A stretch of 64,000 nucleotides of DNA from Brachybacterium sp. FME24 (GCF_014897705.1 NZ_JABUXV010000011.1:1-64000); one strand, 5' to 3'; shown: positions 8,185-17,178, counted from the first letter of the stretch. Translations and numbers: made by a program. The notes: generated by a model not told the origin, from the letters alone.

Positions 8185-9681
8185 TCACCTCCTTAGCGTC
8201 ACGGACTCACGCGAGGATGCACGACGCCGTCCCGTCCACCCGATGACGGCCCACAGCAGCGCTCCTACGACCAGAACCGCGAAGACAGGGCTGCTCGCGA
8301 AGATTCCGAACGAGCCATCGGACTGGAGCAGCCCGCGACGTACATTGGCCTCCAGCAAGGGCCCGAGCACGAAGGCCAGCGCCAACGGCGCCACCTCGAA
8401 GCCGAACTTCTTCATCACATAGCCGAGCACACCGAAGATCAGCGCGATCCAGATGTCGAATATCGAATTGTTGACGCTGTACACCCCGACCACGGTCACC
8501 AGGAGGGTGAGTGGACCCAGGAAGCGCATCGGCGCACTGAGGAGTCGGGTGAAGAGGTGGATCAAGGGAATGTTCAGGACGAGAAGCATGATGTTGCCGA
8601 TGAACATCGAGACGATCACGCCCCAGAAGACCTCCGGATGGGTCTGGATGAGCTGAGGACCAGGTGTGATCCCCTGGATCATCAGTGCACCGAAGATCAC
8701 AGCCATCGTCGTGTTCGCTGGGATGCCCAGGCTGAGGAGCGGAATGAACGAGGCATTCGCCGCAGCATTGTTCGCGGTCTCCGGGCCAGCGACGCCTTCG
8801 ATCGCTCCCGTCCCGAATTTCTCCGGATGCTTCGAGACTCGCTTCTCGATGCCATAGGAGGCCATCGACGCGATCGTTGCTCCACCGCCGGGGAGTATGC
8901 CGAGGAGGAAGCCGATCACCGATCCGCGAGCGAACGGCCCCGTGGATGACCTCATCTCCTGCCGATTCGGGAGCACCCGGCCGTAGCCCAACGATTGCGG
9001 CGGATTGCGTTTGGACTCCTCGATCGTATGAAGGAGCTCGCCGATACCGAACAGCCCCATCGCGACCGCCGTGAACTCGATCCCGCCGGCGAGCCCTGGA
9101 ACCCCCATCGTGAATCGGGCGGTGCCGTCGATCGGATCCGTACCGATGGCGGCGAGGAGGAGCCCGAGGCAGGCCACCACGATTCCGCGCAGCAGGCCTC
9201 CGTTGGCCAAATAAGCCACGAGCACGATCCCGACCAGGGCGAGCAGCGCGTACTCTGCGGGTCCGAATCCGAGAGCGAGCCTCGCGATGGGCGCCGCAAG
9301 GAAGAGCAGCCCTGCGATCGCGACCGTCCCGCCCACGAACGAGCCGATGGCTGAGACTCCGAGCGCCACTCCCCCCTGACCTTTGCGCGCCATCTGGTAT
9401 CCGTCGAAGGTGGTGACGATGGTCGTCGCCTCACCAGGGATCTTCAGGAGCACCGAGGTGATGGTGCCGCCGTAGGCAGAACCGTAGAAGATGCCGGCGA
9501 GCATGATGATGGCCGACTCCGGCGGCATCGCGAAGGTGATCGGGAGGAGCAGTGCGATCGTCCCGGCTGACCCCAGTCCCGGGAGCACCCCGATCAGGTT
9601 TCCGACCAGTACTCCGATGAAGACGATCAACAGGTTGTGCAGCGTGAAGGCGGTCGACAGTCCCAGCAGGAACTCTTCCAT
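8185..9681 (-). CDS. tctA: Tripartite tricarboxylate transporter, large membrane subunit
   Basis: 498 residues, the normal TctA length, with many hydrophobic segments. The family hallmarks are the GVLPGLGSAGTIALLLPITF motif near residues 30-50 and GILPGGGATIASMASYGIEKRV near 265, repeated in the two halves of the protein, with IPGEATTIVTTFDGYQMA between them. TctA is the 12-helix channel that moves carboxylates with a cation gradient, fed by the binding protein TctC. It is the last gene of sulfatase-tctC-tctB-tctA. The substrate need not be citrate; the family covers many carboxylates and aromatic acids. Confidence 0.93.
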   Translation of the reverse strand: MEEFLLGLSTAFTLHNLLIVFIGVLVGNLIGVLPGLGSAGTIALLLPITFAMPPESAIIMLAGIFYGSAYGGTITSVLLKIPGEATTIVTTFDGYQMARKGQGGVALGVSAIGSFVGGTVAIAGLLFLAAPIARLALGFGPAEYALLALVGIVLVAYLANGGLLRGIVVACLGLLLAAIGTDPIDGTARFTMGVPGLAGGIEFTAVAMGLFGIGELLHTIEESKRNPPQSLGYGRVLPNRQEMRSSTGPFARGSVIGFLLGILPGGGATIASMASYGIEKRVSKHPEKFGTGAIEGVAGPETANNAAANASFIPLLSLGIPANTTMAVIFGALMIQGITPGPQLIQTHPEVFWGVIVSMFIGNIMLLVLNIPLIHLFTRLLSAPMRFLGPLTLLVTVVGVYSVNNSIFDIWIALIFGVLGYVMKKFGFEVAPLALAFVLGPLLEANVRRGLLQSDGSFGIFASSPVFAVLVVGALLWAVIGWTGRRRASSRESVTLRR

Positions 9682-9730
9682 CAGCGTGACCTCGGTTTCT
9701 CGGTGTTCGTGTCTGGTTCGAGGCGGTGAG

Positions 9731-10270
9731 TTACAGCGGTGTCGAGACGCCGAGGATCACGAAGAAGAGCACCCATGCGGCAGCGGTCGCCAGAACGCAG
9801 GTGACGGCGATCGAGAGGGGTTTTCTCGCGCCAGCCGCCACCTGACAGCCCGCCATCAGGACGAGCGCGCCTGCCACGAAGTGCACGTGCTGGAAGAGGA
9901 CGATGAACGCGACGATCGACGCGATCGCGATCAACGCATCGATCTGTTCCCGGCCGAAGGCGCCTTCCTTGCCGTCGCGATTGAAGAGCAGGAAGACCAC
10001 CGCGCTGACGGCGAGTGCACTGCCCAGGGTCACCGGCCATAGTCCGGCACCGGGTCGGTCCAGCGAGCCGACGTCGAAGGTGATGGCCCAGACTGCTGCC
10101 CCGACTCCGAGGATGGCCAGCACGGCAGCCCCGAGGGGCTTGAGCACGCTGTGTCCCGGCAAGGTGACCGGTACTGCCTGGTCCCCATCCATGAGTGGGT
10201 CGGATGGGGTGTGCGCATTCTCCATATCGGGCTCTTCTGCGTCAGATGCTGCGGCAGCTCGTTCAGCCAT
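9731..10270 (-). CDS. tctB: Tripartite tricarboxylate transporter, small membrane subunit
   Basis: 179 residues with a ~45-residue hydrophilic N-terminus and four predicted membrane segments (AAVLAILGVGAAVWAI, PVTLGSALAVSAVVFLLF, IDALIAIASIVAFIVLF, and a last double segment to the C-terminus), the TctB layout. RPGAGLWPVTLG is the conserved family segment after helix 1. ATG 10270 overlaps the end of tctC by eight bases (ATGGCTGA), indicating translational coupling. Confidence 0.85.
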   Translation of the reverse strand: MAERAAAASDAEEPDMENAHTPSDPLMDGDQAVPVTLPGHSVLKPLGAAVLAILGVGAAVWAITFDVGSLDRPGAGLWPVTLGSALAVSAVVFLLFNRDGKEGAFGREQIDALIAIASIVAFIVLFQHVHFVAGALVLMAGCQVAAGARKPLSIAVTCVLATAAAWVLFFVILGVSTPL

Positions 10271-11243
10271 CGGTGATTCCGAGCTCGGCGAAGGTGGTCT
10301 TGTTCTCGTCGTGCTCGGCCTGGAGCTTCTCGACCAGCTCCTGCGCAGGAACGCTCGATGGCTCGGAGTGCAGGCTCTCGAGCGTGGTGAGGACCGACTC
10401 CGAGTCGCGGGCTTCCTGGAAGGTCCGCTCGAGTTCGGCGGCAGCGTCGTCGGGGATCTCCGCGCTCGCGTAGATCGCCTTCCACACGGAGCGTTCGACG
10501 TCCACGTCCTGTTCGAGGGCGGTCAGTACGTCCGGCAGCGACTCCAGCGGTTCTGCGCCGAACACAGCGATCGCGCGGAGGTCGCCGGACTCGAGGTACT
10601 GCATAGCTTCGCCCGGATGCACGGCGACCGCATCCACCTGACCACCGAGAAGGGCCGTGATCGCCGGAGCAGAGCCGTCGAACGGGATCCCTTCTGCCTC
10701 CTTCCCCAGCTGGGAGAAGGTCTGCGCCACGGCGAGCTGCGTATAGCTGCCAGTCCCCGAATTGGCGTAGGTGAAACGATGATCCTTTTCGGTGCGGAGG
10801 TCCTGGATGCTCTGCCACGAGCTCTCGGCGTTGACCACGAGCACGATCGGCTCCTCGTTCACCGCCGCGATCCCGCGGAAGTCGCCGGGTTCGAACTGGA
10901 CGTCCTGAAAGTACGGCATGGACGCGAACGGGCCGTTGGGCAGGTAGATCACCTGGCAGGGGTCGGGCCTCTGCGTCGCGACCTCCGTCGCGGCGACCGT
11001 TCCGTTGGCCCCGGTGGGGTTGGTGACCTCGACGCGGATACCGTCGTTCTTGCTCACGGCGTCCGCGAGCGCTCGGCCGACGGTGTCCGAGCTTCCTCCC
11101 GGCGCGTAGGGGACGACCATCGAGATCGTGTCGCAGGCAGCACCCGCCTCGCCGGCGCTGTTGTCGGCGCAGCCGGTGACCGTGCTACTGACTGCTGCAG
11201 CGGCGACCAGAAGGACCATGCCTCGGGGCGGTGTCATGCGCAT
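10263..11243 (-). CDS. tctC: TctC-family extracytoplasmic substrate-binding lipoprotein
   Basis: ATG 11243 was chosen because cgaaggagtagcgata precedes it; this gives 326 residues. The signal peptide ends in lipobox VTGC with Cys25, fitting a cell without a periplasm. The family core is clear: ISMVVPYAPGGSSDTVGRALADAVS, NPTGANGTVAATEVA, FTYANSGTGSYTQLA and IPFDGSAPAITALLGGQVDA. These match the carboxylate-clamping beta-loops of TctC/Bug proteins. It captures the ligand for TctAB. It lies 59 bp after the sulfatase gene, suggesting that the imported compound is related to the sulfatase reaction (inference). Confidence 0.9.
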   Translation of the reverse strand: MRMTPPRGMVLLVAAAAVSSTVTGCADNSAGEAGAACDTISMVVPYAPGGSSDTVGRALADAVSKNDGIRVEVTNPTGANGTVAATEVATQRPDPCQVIYLPNGPFASMPYFQDVQFEPGDFRGIAAVNEEPIVLVVNAESSWQSIQDLRTEKDHRFTYANSGTGSYTQLAVAQTFSQLGKEAEGIPFDGSAPAITALLGGQVDAVAVHPGEAMQYLESGDLRAIAVFGAEPLESLPDVLTALEQDVDVERSVWKAIYASAEIPDDAAAELERTFQEARDSESVLTTLESLHSEPSSVPAQELVEKLQAEHDENKTTFAELGITDG

Positions 11244-11302
11244 ATCGCTACTCCTTCGTAACTGGGGTGGTGACCTACGGGGGTACGGGGCAGATGCAGG
11301 GG

Positions 11303-12736
11303 TCAGCGGAACGTTGCGGACCAATCAGCTGTGTGGAGCTCGCTCTCGGCCCTCCATCGGGAGATCACGCGTGAGAGATGATCGCGCTGAGGACGGGACG
11401 CGGGATGGTCCCAGAGGTTCGACATCTCGTGCGGATCCGACTGGAGGTCGAACAGCTGACCGTCGTCGTGGTCGATGAACTCGACGAGCTTGTAGCGCTC
11501 GTCGCGCACCATCGTCATGAGCTCGGTCTTCTGCAGGACCATGTCCCGGGCGTGCTCGGAGAAGGCGAACTCCCTGCCGGCGTACTCCTCGCCGCGCAGC
11601 GCGGGACCGAGCGACTGGGCCTCCATCCACGCCGGGGGCGTGATCCCCGCGAGTTCGAGAACGGTCGGGCCCAGGTCGAACAACGCGGTGAGCCCGTCGA
11701 GCTGCCGGTCCATCATCACCCCTGGCCCGGAGACCACCGCGGGCACGCGAACGCTCGGCTCGTACATGGACCACTTCTGGATGTGTCCGTGGTCGTTGAG
11801 GCAGTCCCCGTGATCGGACGTGAAGATGATGACGGTCTCCTCGAGCACACCGCGCCGCTGGAGAGCGTCGACGATCTGCCCGAGCTGTTCGTCGATCATC
11901 GTCACGTTCGCCATGTAGTGGCGGCGCTGCCGGGAGACCTGCTCGGGCGTGGGGTGCTCGAGATGCACGATGCCGTCGTGATCGACCTCGAGGTTGTCCC
12001 GGATCAAATCCTTGACGGCGTAGGGCTGGCTCGCCCGATCCTCCGCCGAGTCGTGCTGAGCAGGCATCTCCACACCGTCGTACTGCGCGAGCGCCGAGGG
12101 GGTCGGATCGTACGGAGGGTGCGGGCCGGGGAACCCGACTTGCAGGAAGAAGGGCTCCTGACCCGGATAGACGTCGAGCCAGTGCGAAGCGAGACCGCCG
12201 ACGAAGTTGTCCACGTGGAGGTCGTCCGGCGCCTCCCATTCGAAGGCGCCGAGCCGCTCCCGGTAGTCCTCGAGAGCGCGGTACTTCGTCGCGCGGTCCG
12301 GCTTGACGAGACCGCGGGAGCGGAACGCCTTGTCCCACTCGTCGAGGAAGAAGGGAAGCGTGGGGTTCGAGCGGTCCTTGTTCTCCACCACATGGCGTTC
12401 GTGGAATCCGACGCTCGTGGTGTAGGGGTACGTGTGCATCTTGCCGACGTTGACGCAGCGGTACCCGGAGTCCGCGAGCATCTCCACCCAGGAGTGCTTC
12501 CAGGGATCGTTGTTCTTGAGCACCCCGGTGGTGTGCGGGTACATCCCGGTGAAGAGACTCGCTCGGGACGGCGCACAGGACGGTGAGGTCACGTAGGTCC
12601 GGGTGAACGACGTCCCCGCACGGACGAGTCGATCGAGGTTCGGAGTGATCGCGTGCTCGTGCCCGAGCGCAGCGATCGTGTCGAAACGCTGCTGGTCGGT
12701 GATCACGAAGACGATGTTGGGACGTGCCTCGGACAT
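11303..12736 (-). CDS. Type I sulfatase (formylglycine-dependent)
   Basis: 477 residues from ATG 12736 (agagagggcacc upstream). PNIVFVITDQQRFDT supplies N-terminal metal ligands. SPSCAPSRASLFTGMYP is the C-x-P-S-R signature in which Cys54 must be converted to formylglycine. VIIFTSDHGDCLNDHG gives the second Asp/His metal motif and KWSMYEPSVRVPAVV the conserved Lys segment. There is no signal peptide, so it should act in the cytoplasm on an imported sulfate ester. It leads the operon with tctC-tctB-tctA and is divergent from a SorC regulator. The substrate (choline sulfate-like, aryl or sugar sulfate) cannot be chosen. No formylglycine-generating enzyme is encoded in the window. Confidence 0.9.
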   Translation of the reverse strand: MSEARPNIVFVITDQQRFDTIAALGHEHAITPNLDRLVRAGTSFTRTYVTSPSCAPSRASLFTGMYPHTTGVLKNNDPWKHSWVEMLADSGYRCVNVGKMHTYPYTTSVGFHERHVVENKDRSNPTLPFFLDEWDKAFRSRGLVKPDRATKYRALEDYRERLGAFEWEAPDDLHVDNFVGGLASHWLDVYPGQEPFFLQVGFPGPHPPYDPTPSALAQYDGVEMPAQHDSAEDRASQPYAVKDLIRDNLEVDHDGIVHLEHPTPEQVSRQRRHYMANVTMIDEQLGQIVDALQRRGVLEETVIIFTSDHGDCLNDHGHIQKWSMYEPSVRVPAVVSGPGVMMDRQLDGLTALFDLGPTVLELAGITPPAWMEAQSLGPALRGEEYAGREFAFSEHARDMVLQKTELMTMVRDERYKLVEFIDHDDGQLFDLQSDPHEMSNLWDHPASRPQRDHLSRVISRWRAESELHTADWSATFR

Positions 12737-12764
12737 GGTGCCCTCTCTGGACCCGGAAACGCTG

Positions 12765-12865
12765 TGCACAGATGAGCAGTCCGTGGACTGCTCGAATGTT
12801 GGTGAGAGTGTAGGAGGTCACACATGGTCGCGCAAGCGTGATCCTCCAGAACGCTCAGATGTGCA
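12765..12865. promoter_or_regulatory. Divergent control region with two TGCACAnnTGAGC sites and a 20-bp palindrome
   Basis: Between the sulfatase operon and the SorC regulator lie TGCACAGATGAGC (12765-12777) and its inverted partner, reading TGCACATCTGAGC on the minus strand at 12853-12865. The first overlaps a perfect palindrome GAGCAGTCC-gt-GGACTGCTC at 12774-12793. Paired sites ~88 bp apart suit a tetrameric SorC protein that loops DNA. The sites are read directly; the binding partner is inferred from position. Confidence 0.6.
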
Positions 12866-12876
12866 ATAGTGGGCAC

Positions 12877-13833
12877 GTGGTAGATACGAGGCGACGAACC
12901 GAAGCGATCAGCAGAGCCCTGATGCTCGACGTGGCCAGCGCCTACTACCTCCATGACCGCTCGAAGGTCGACATCGCCAAAGAGACCGGGTTGAGCCGAT
13001 GGCAGGTGGCGCGCCTCCTCACCGAGGCTCGAGAGACCGGAATCGTCACCATCCGCGTCCAGGACAGGGACACCTCCGCTGACGGCCTCGCCAAACGGGT
13101 CGAGGAGGCCCTCGGCGTCCGTGAGGTGATCGTGGTCGATCGCGGTCGCGGCGCGCCGCCGTACCCCAGCCTCGACGCCGTCGCTCAGGGCCTGGCCGAT
13201 TACGTCTCCGACACCGTGCGCGCCGGCGAGATGCTCGGGATCGTCTGGTCCCGGATCGTTGAGATGATGCCCGGCAAGCTGCGGCAGATGGCCCCGTGCG
13301 ACGTCGTGCAGCTCGCCGGGGCCCTGACATTCCCCGGAGACCGGGTGGGCTCGGTAGAGGTGGTCCGCCAGGTCGCTCGCATCGCAGAAGGCACGGCCCA
13401 CCCGATCTACGCTCCGCTGGTGGCCCCGTCCGGAGACATCGCCTCAGCCCTCATGCGCGCGCCGGAGATCGCAGGAGTCATGTCGCGCGGCGCGCAGGTA
13501 GACCATGCCGTGGTGGGCATCGGAACTTGGACGAGTGAAGGGTCGTCGATCCTGCCGCTGCTGCCAGAAGAACTCGTCGCGAGAACAGCGGACGCCGGTG
13601 CGACCGCAGTCATCTCCGGTCGCGTCATCGACAACGAGGGACACGCGATCGATGTCGGCGTCGACGAACGGATCGTCGGCCTGACCCTCGATCAGCTGCG
13701 CGCGATCGGCACGGTGATCGGGGCGTGCGCCGGGGCCCACCGCGCCGACGCGGTCCGCGCAGCCGTACGCGGCGGCCTCATCGACGTGCTCATCGTCGAC
13801 GACCCGCTCGCGGAGGCTCTGCTCGGCCCCTGA
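12877..13833 (+). CDS. SorC-family (sugar-binding domain) transcriptional regulator
   Basis: 318 residues from GTG 12877 (VVDTRRRTEAISR...), chosen because the inverted operator half-site at 12853-12865 would otherwise lie in coding sequence; GTG 12838 and ATG 12859 are in-frame alternatives. The N-terminal helix-turn-helix is SKVDIAKETGLSRWQVARLLTEARETGIVTIRV. The rest is the SorC/DeoR-like effector domain with GEMLGIVWSRIVEMMPGKL, VVQLAGALTF, the DHAVVGIGTW segment and VIGACAGAHRADAVRAAVRGGLIDVLIVDDPLAEALL at the end. It probably senses a phosphorylated sugar or pathway metabolite and controls the divergent sulfatase/Tct operon and itself. Confidence 0.85.
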   Translation: MVDTRRRTEAISRALMLDVASAYYLHDRSKVDIAKETGLSRWQVARLLTEARETGIVTIRVQDRDTSADGLAKRVEEALGVREVIVVDRGRGAPPYPSLDAVAQGLADYVSDTVRAGEMLGIVWSRIVEMMPGKLRQMAPCDVVQLAGALTFPGDRVGSVEVVRQVARIAEGTAHPIYAPLVAPSGDIASALMRAPEIAGVMSRGAQVDHAVVGIGTWTSEGSSILPLLPEELVARTADAGATAVISGRVIDNEGHAIDVGVDERIVGLTLDQLRAIGTVIGACAGAHRADAVRAAVRGGLIDVLIVDDPLAEALLGP

Positions 13834-13991
13834 CGAAGAGCGGACGAACAGGCGTCCCCGCGAGCACACGAGCCGGCGACGAGACACTGTCGGAACATCA
13901 CGGCGACATCAACACCATGCATCGGCGACCGGGAAGTTCGGAGATTTCAGGCATCCGACCAGGTCAGAGACGGCGTGGTGAATATCACCTC

Positions 13992-14012
13992 GCAAGCATC
14001 GACGGCTTGCGC
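13992..14012. terminator. Small hairpin upstream of the siderophore operon
   Basis: CGCAAGC-atcgacg-GCTTGCG is a perfect 7-bp stem with a 7-base loop, 158 bp after the SorC stop and 20 bp before the iron box. It may end sorC transcription or be an operator half; it is weak as a terminator. Apart from this and the iron box, 13834-14102 shows no gene. Confidence 0.35.
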
Positions 14013-14031
14013 TCTCACAGTAAGTCGAACT

Positions 14032-14050
14032 TAGGGTAGGCAACCCTCAC
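14032..14050 (+). promoter_or_regulatory. IdeR/DtxR-type iron box
   Basis: TTAGGGTAGGCAACCCTCA matches the 19-bp IdeR/DtxR/DmdR consensus TTAGGTTAGGCTAACCTAA at 15 positions. It lies 52 bp before the first siderophore gene, where Fe(II)-bound repressor would block transcription in iron-replete cells. A direct match to a well-known motif; occupancy is inferred. Confidence 0.8.
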
Positions 14051-14102
14051 CTAGTTCGGGGCCGGTGTCGTGCCCCTCGTCGCCGGAAGGCTTCCCTGCC
14101 TC

Positions 14103-15737
14103 ATGCCACCTCTGCACTACGACTCACTCGCGCCCGGGCTCGCTCCGAGGACCGACGACGGCCCTGCCGTGCTCGGTCACCCCCAGGCCGATCCCGCGAC
14201 CGCCCTCCCGGCCTCGCCGGGCTCCCGCCCCGGCCACCCCGTCGCTGCGACCGCACTGCTGAATGCGGCCAGCGCCGACCGGTACGCCCATCTCCTGCAC
14301 GAGGTGGTCGACGCAGTAGCCGGCCGCTTCCACACCGTCACCTCCCCGTCCAGCGGCCCGGACCGGCACACCTTGGAACGCCTGGTCGAGGCGGTCGATC
14401 TCGACGGCGAGGGGATCGGCGACCAGGCCGCGCTGCGGGAGGCGGATTCGCTGTACGCCGCGCACGCCGTGTGGTTCCACCACCCCGCATACACCGCCCA
14501 TCTGAACTGCCCCGTGGTGCTGCCGGCCGTCGCCGCCGAGGCGATGCTCGCGGCGATCAACACCTCGGTGGACACCTACGACCAGTCCCAGGTGGCGACC
14601 CTCATGGAGCGCCGTCTGGTCTCCTGGACCGCGCGGCGAGTCGGTTTTGCGCACGGGGACGGCGTGTTCACCTCCGGGGGCACCCAGTCGAACCTGCAGG
14701 CCCTGTTCCTGGCCCGGGAACGCGCCCTGGCCTCGAGCGCACTCCCCCGCGCTGAGGCCATCGGCCGCCTGCGACTGCTCACGAGCCCTGCCGGGCACTT
14801 CTCCGTGGCCCGCTCCGCGATGCTCCTGGGGCTGCCCGAGGAGGCAGTGGTCAACATCGACTGCGATGAGCACGGCCGGATCGACCCCGCTGCACTGGGA
14901 TCCGCGCTCGAGGCGGTCACCGCTGCGGGCGACGTCGTCATGGCGGTCTCGGTGACGGCGGGGACCACCGACCGCGGCGTCATCGACCCATTGGTCGCCG
15001 TGGCCGAGCTGTGCGAGCCGTCCGGGACCTGGCTCCACGTGGACGCCGCCTATGGCGGCGGGCTGCTGATCGCCCCCGCCCGGCGGTACCTGCTGGAGGG
15101 CATCGAGCGGGCCGATTCGGTGACCATCGACTTCCACAAGACGTTCTTCCAGCCGGTCTCCTCGAGCGCCGTGATCGTGCGCAACGGAGCAGACCTCGCC
15201 GCGGCCACCTGGCACGCCGACTACCTCAATCCCGCAGGGGAAGCCGCGAGCCCGGACGCCGAGCCGAACCAGGTCGACAAGTCCCTGCAGACCACCCGCC
15301 GCTTCGACGCCCTGAAGCTGTGGACCACGCTGCGCTCGATCGGGCCGGACCGCCTGGGCGCCATGGTCGATGCCGTCTGCGATCTCGCCACCGAGGTACA
15401 CGACCTGCTGGAGCGGGACGCCGACTTCGAGGTGCTCGGGGCCACCGATCTGAGCACCGTGCTGTTCCGATTCCGCCCCGCGGGAGTGGACGCCGCCAGC
15501 AGCGACCGCCTGGTGCCGCTGATCCGCCGCATCCTGGTGGATTCCGGGCGCGCGATGGTCGCCCGCACCACGATCGACGGCACGCCCTGGTTGAAGCTGA
15601 CACTGCTGAATCCGGACGCGACGCTCGCCGACATCACCTCCGTGCTGGACCTGGTGCGCGCCACGGCGCGCGGCCTCCTGGCCGGTATCGCTCTGTCCGA
15701 CCGGGAGCTCGAGACCGTCTCCGGGGGTGCCCGATGA
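14103..15737 (+). CDS. desA: PLP-dependent lysine/diaminoalkane decarboxylase (DesA-like)
   Basis: 544 residues from ATG 14103; GTG 14070 is an in-frame alternative. A group II PLP decarboxylase: GVFTSGGTQSNLQALFLAR near residue 180, HVDAAYGGGLL for cofactor contacts, and the internal aldimine Lys in SVTIDFHKTFFQPVSSSA. In desferrioxamine pathways DesA decarboxylates lysine to cadaverine; the neighbouring N-hydroxylase and IucA/IucC genes support that role, though ornithine or diaminobutyrate as substrate cannot be excluded. First gene of an iron-boxed operon, overlapping the next gene by four bases. Confidence 0.88.
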   Translation: MPPLHYDSLAPGLAPRTDDGPAVLGHPQADPATALPASPGSRPGHPVAATALLNAASADRYAHLLHEVVDAVAGRFHTVTSPSSGPDRHTLERLVEAVDLDGEGIGDQAALREADSLYAAHAVWFHHPAYTAHLNCPVVLPAVAAEAMLAAINTSVDTYDQSQVATLMERRLVSWTARRVGFAHGDGVFTSGGTQSNLQALFLARERALASSALPRAEAIGRLRLLTSPAGHFSVARSAMLLGLPEEAVVNIDCDEHGRIDPAALGSALEAVTAAGDVVMAVSVTAGTTDRGVIDPLVAVAELCEPSGTWLHVDAAYGGGLLIAPARRYLLEGIERADSVTIDFHKTFFQPVSSSAVIVRNGADLAAATWHADYLNPAGEAASPDAEPNQVDKSLQTTRRFDALKLWTTLRSIGPDRLGAMVDAVCDLATEVHDLLERDADFEVLGATDLSTVLFRFRPAGVDAASSDRLVPLIRRILVDSGRAMVARTTIDGTPWLKLTLLNPDATLADITSVLDLVRATARGLLAGIALSDRELETVSGGAR

Positions 15738-17140
15738 GCGCCCCGCACGTGCACGACCTGGTCGGTATCGGGATCGGCCCTTTCGGGTTGGGCATGGCGG
15801 CGCTGTCCGAGCCGCTGGCGGATGTCGACGCGATCTTCCTGGACCAGGCGAGCGAGTTCCGCTGGCACCCCGGGATGATGCTGGAGGGCGCCACCATCCA
15901 GGTGCCCTTCCTCGCTGACCTCGTGACGATGGCCGACCCCACCTCGCCGTACTCCTTCCTCGCGTTCCTCAAGGCCACCGGGCGGCTCTACCCGTTCTAC
16001 ATCCGCGAGTCCTTCTACCCGCTGCGCAGCGAGTACGACGCCTACTGCCGCTGGGTCGCCGAGCGCCTGGAGTCACTGCGCTGGCGCCGCCGCGTGGTCG
16101 CGGTCGAGAGGGAGGCCGACGACACTGCTGCCAGCGCCGACGAGCCCTTCCTGGTCACCGCCGAGGTGCTCGATGCGGCGGGCGCCGTGATCGGCATCGA
16201 GCAGCACCGCGGCCGCCACCTGGTGCTGGGCGTCGGCACCGACCCGGAGCTCCCGCCCTCGCTGCGCGAGCTGGCCGCGCAGGCGGGCGCAGACCCGTCG
16301 GCCGGGCCGGTGCTCCACACCGCGGACTATCTGCCGGCTCGCGAGAGCCTGCTGGCGGCAGGGTCGATCACGATCGTCGGCTCCGGGCAGTCCGCCGCCG
16401 AGGTGTACCGGGACCTGCTGGACGAGGCGACCACGCGCGGCGTGCAGCTGGACTGGGTCACCCGCTCCACGCGGTTCTTCCCGATGGAGTACACGAAGCT
16501 GTCCCTGGAGCTGACCTCCCCGGAGTACACCGATCACTACCGCGGCCTGCCCGAGGAGCTGCGTGAGCAGCTGGGCCGGGAGCAGCGCGGTCTGTACAAA
16601 GGCATCAGCGGCGACCTGATCGACGACATCCACGAGGCTCTGTACCGGCTGTCCCAGGGTGGGCGGGAAGTGCCCACCACGCTGCTGAGCGACGTCGCCG
16701 TGACCGCCGCGCGCCACGATGCGGCCACCGGCGAGCACGTGCTGACCCTGCGCCACGGCCAACTGGGCACTCAGCGCGAGCACCGCACCGGGGCGGTCAT
16801 CGCCGCCACCGGGTACCTCTCCTCCCCACCCGCGTTCCTGGATCCGATCGCCGAGCGGATCCGGTTCGATGCCCGCGGCCGCCTGGACGTGTCCCGGGAC
16901 TACACCGTCGATGCGGCCGGGCGCATCCACGTGCTCAACGCCGAGGAGCACACCCACGGCGTCACCGCCCCGGATCTCGGTTTCGGGCCCTGGCGGGCCA
17001 GCGTCGTGCTCGCCGCGATCACCGGTCGCGAGCCGTATCCGATCGAGCAGAGCATCGCCTTCCAGAGCTTCGGTCTGCCCCCACAGCCCGCGCGTCCCGG
17101 CGCCACGCCCGCCACAGCGGGTTCGGCTACCTCGCGCTGA
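15734..17140 (+). CDS. desB: L-lysine/cadaverine N-monooxygenase (DesB/IucD family)
   Basis: ATG 15734 overlaps the desA stop (ATGA), giving 468 residues. LVGIGIGPFGLGMAAL is the FAD-binding GxGxxxL motif, FRWHPGMMLEGATIQVPFLADLV the family signature, ITIVGSGQSAAEVYRDLL the NADPH-binding motif, and VIAATGYLSSPPAFL the C-terminal ATGY motif. The enzyme N-hydroxylates a terminal amino group using FAD, NADPH and O2, here most likely cadaverine, giving the hydroxylamine later acylated to a hydroxamate. Cytoplasmic. All cofactor motifs are intact. Confidence 0.92.
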   Translation: MSAPHVHDLVGIGIGPFGLGMAALSEPLADVDAIFLDQASEFRWHPGMMLEGATIQVPFLADLVTMADPTSPYSFLAFLKATGRLYPFYIRESFYPLRSEYDAYCRWVAERLESLRWRRRVVAVEREADDTAASADEPFLVTAEVLDAAGAVIGIEQHRGRHLVLGVGTDPELPPSLRELAAQAGADPSAGPVLHTADYLPARESLLAAGSITIVGSGQSAAEVYRDLLDEATTRGVQLDWVTRSTRFFPMEYTKLSLELTSPEYTDHYRGLPEELREQLGREQRGLYKGISGDLIDDIHEALYRLSQGGREVPTTLLSDVAVTAARHDAATGEHVLTLRHGQLGTQREHRTGAVIAATGYLSSPPAFLDPIAERIRFDARGRLDVSRDYTVDAAGRIHVLNAEEHTHGVTAPDLGFGPWRASVVLAAITGREPYPIEQSIAFQSFGLPPQPARPGATPATAGSATSR

Positions 17141-17178
17141 CCGTCTCCCACCCTCCCCCGTCTCAGGAGCATCACCCC

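Noticed and set aside
15011..15733. Extended N-terminus of desB overlapping desA
   Set aside because: The extension is a frame-shifted reading of desA; the FAD motif starts just after ATG 15734, which has the ATGA overlap.
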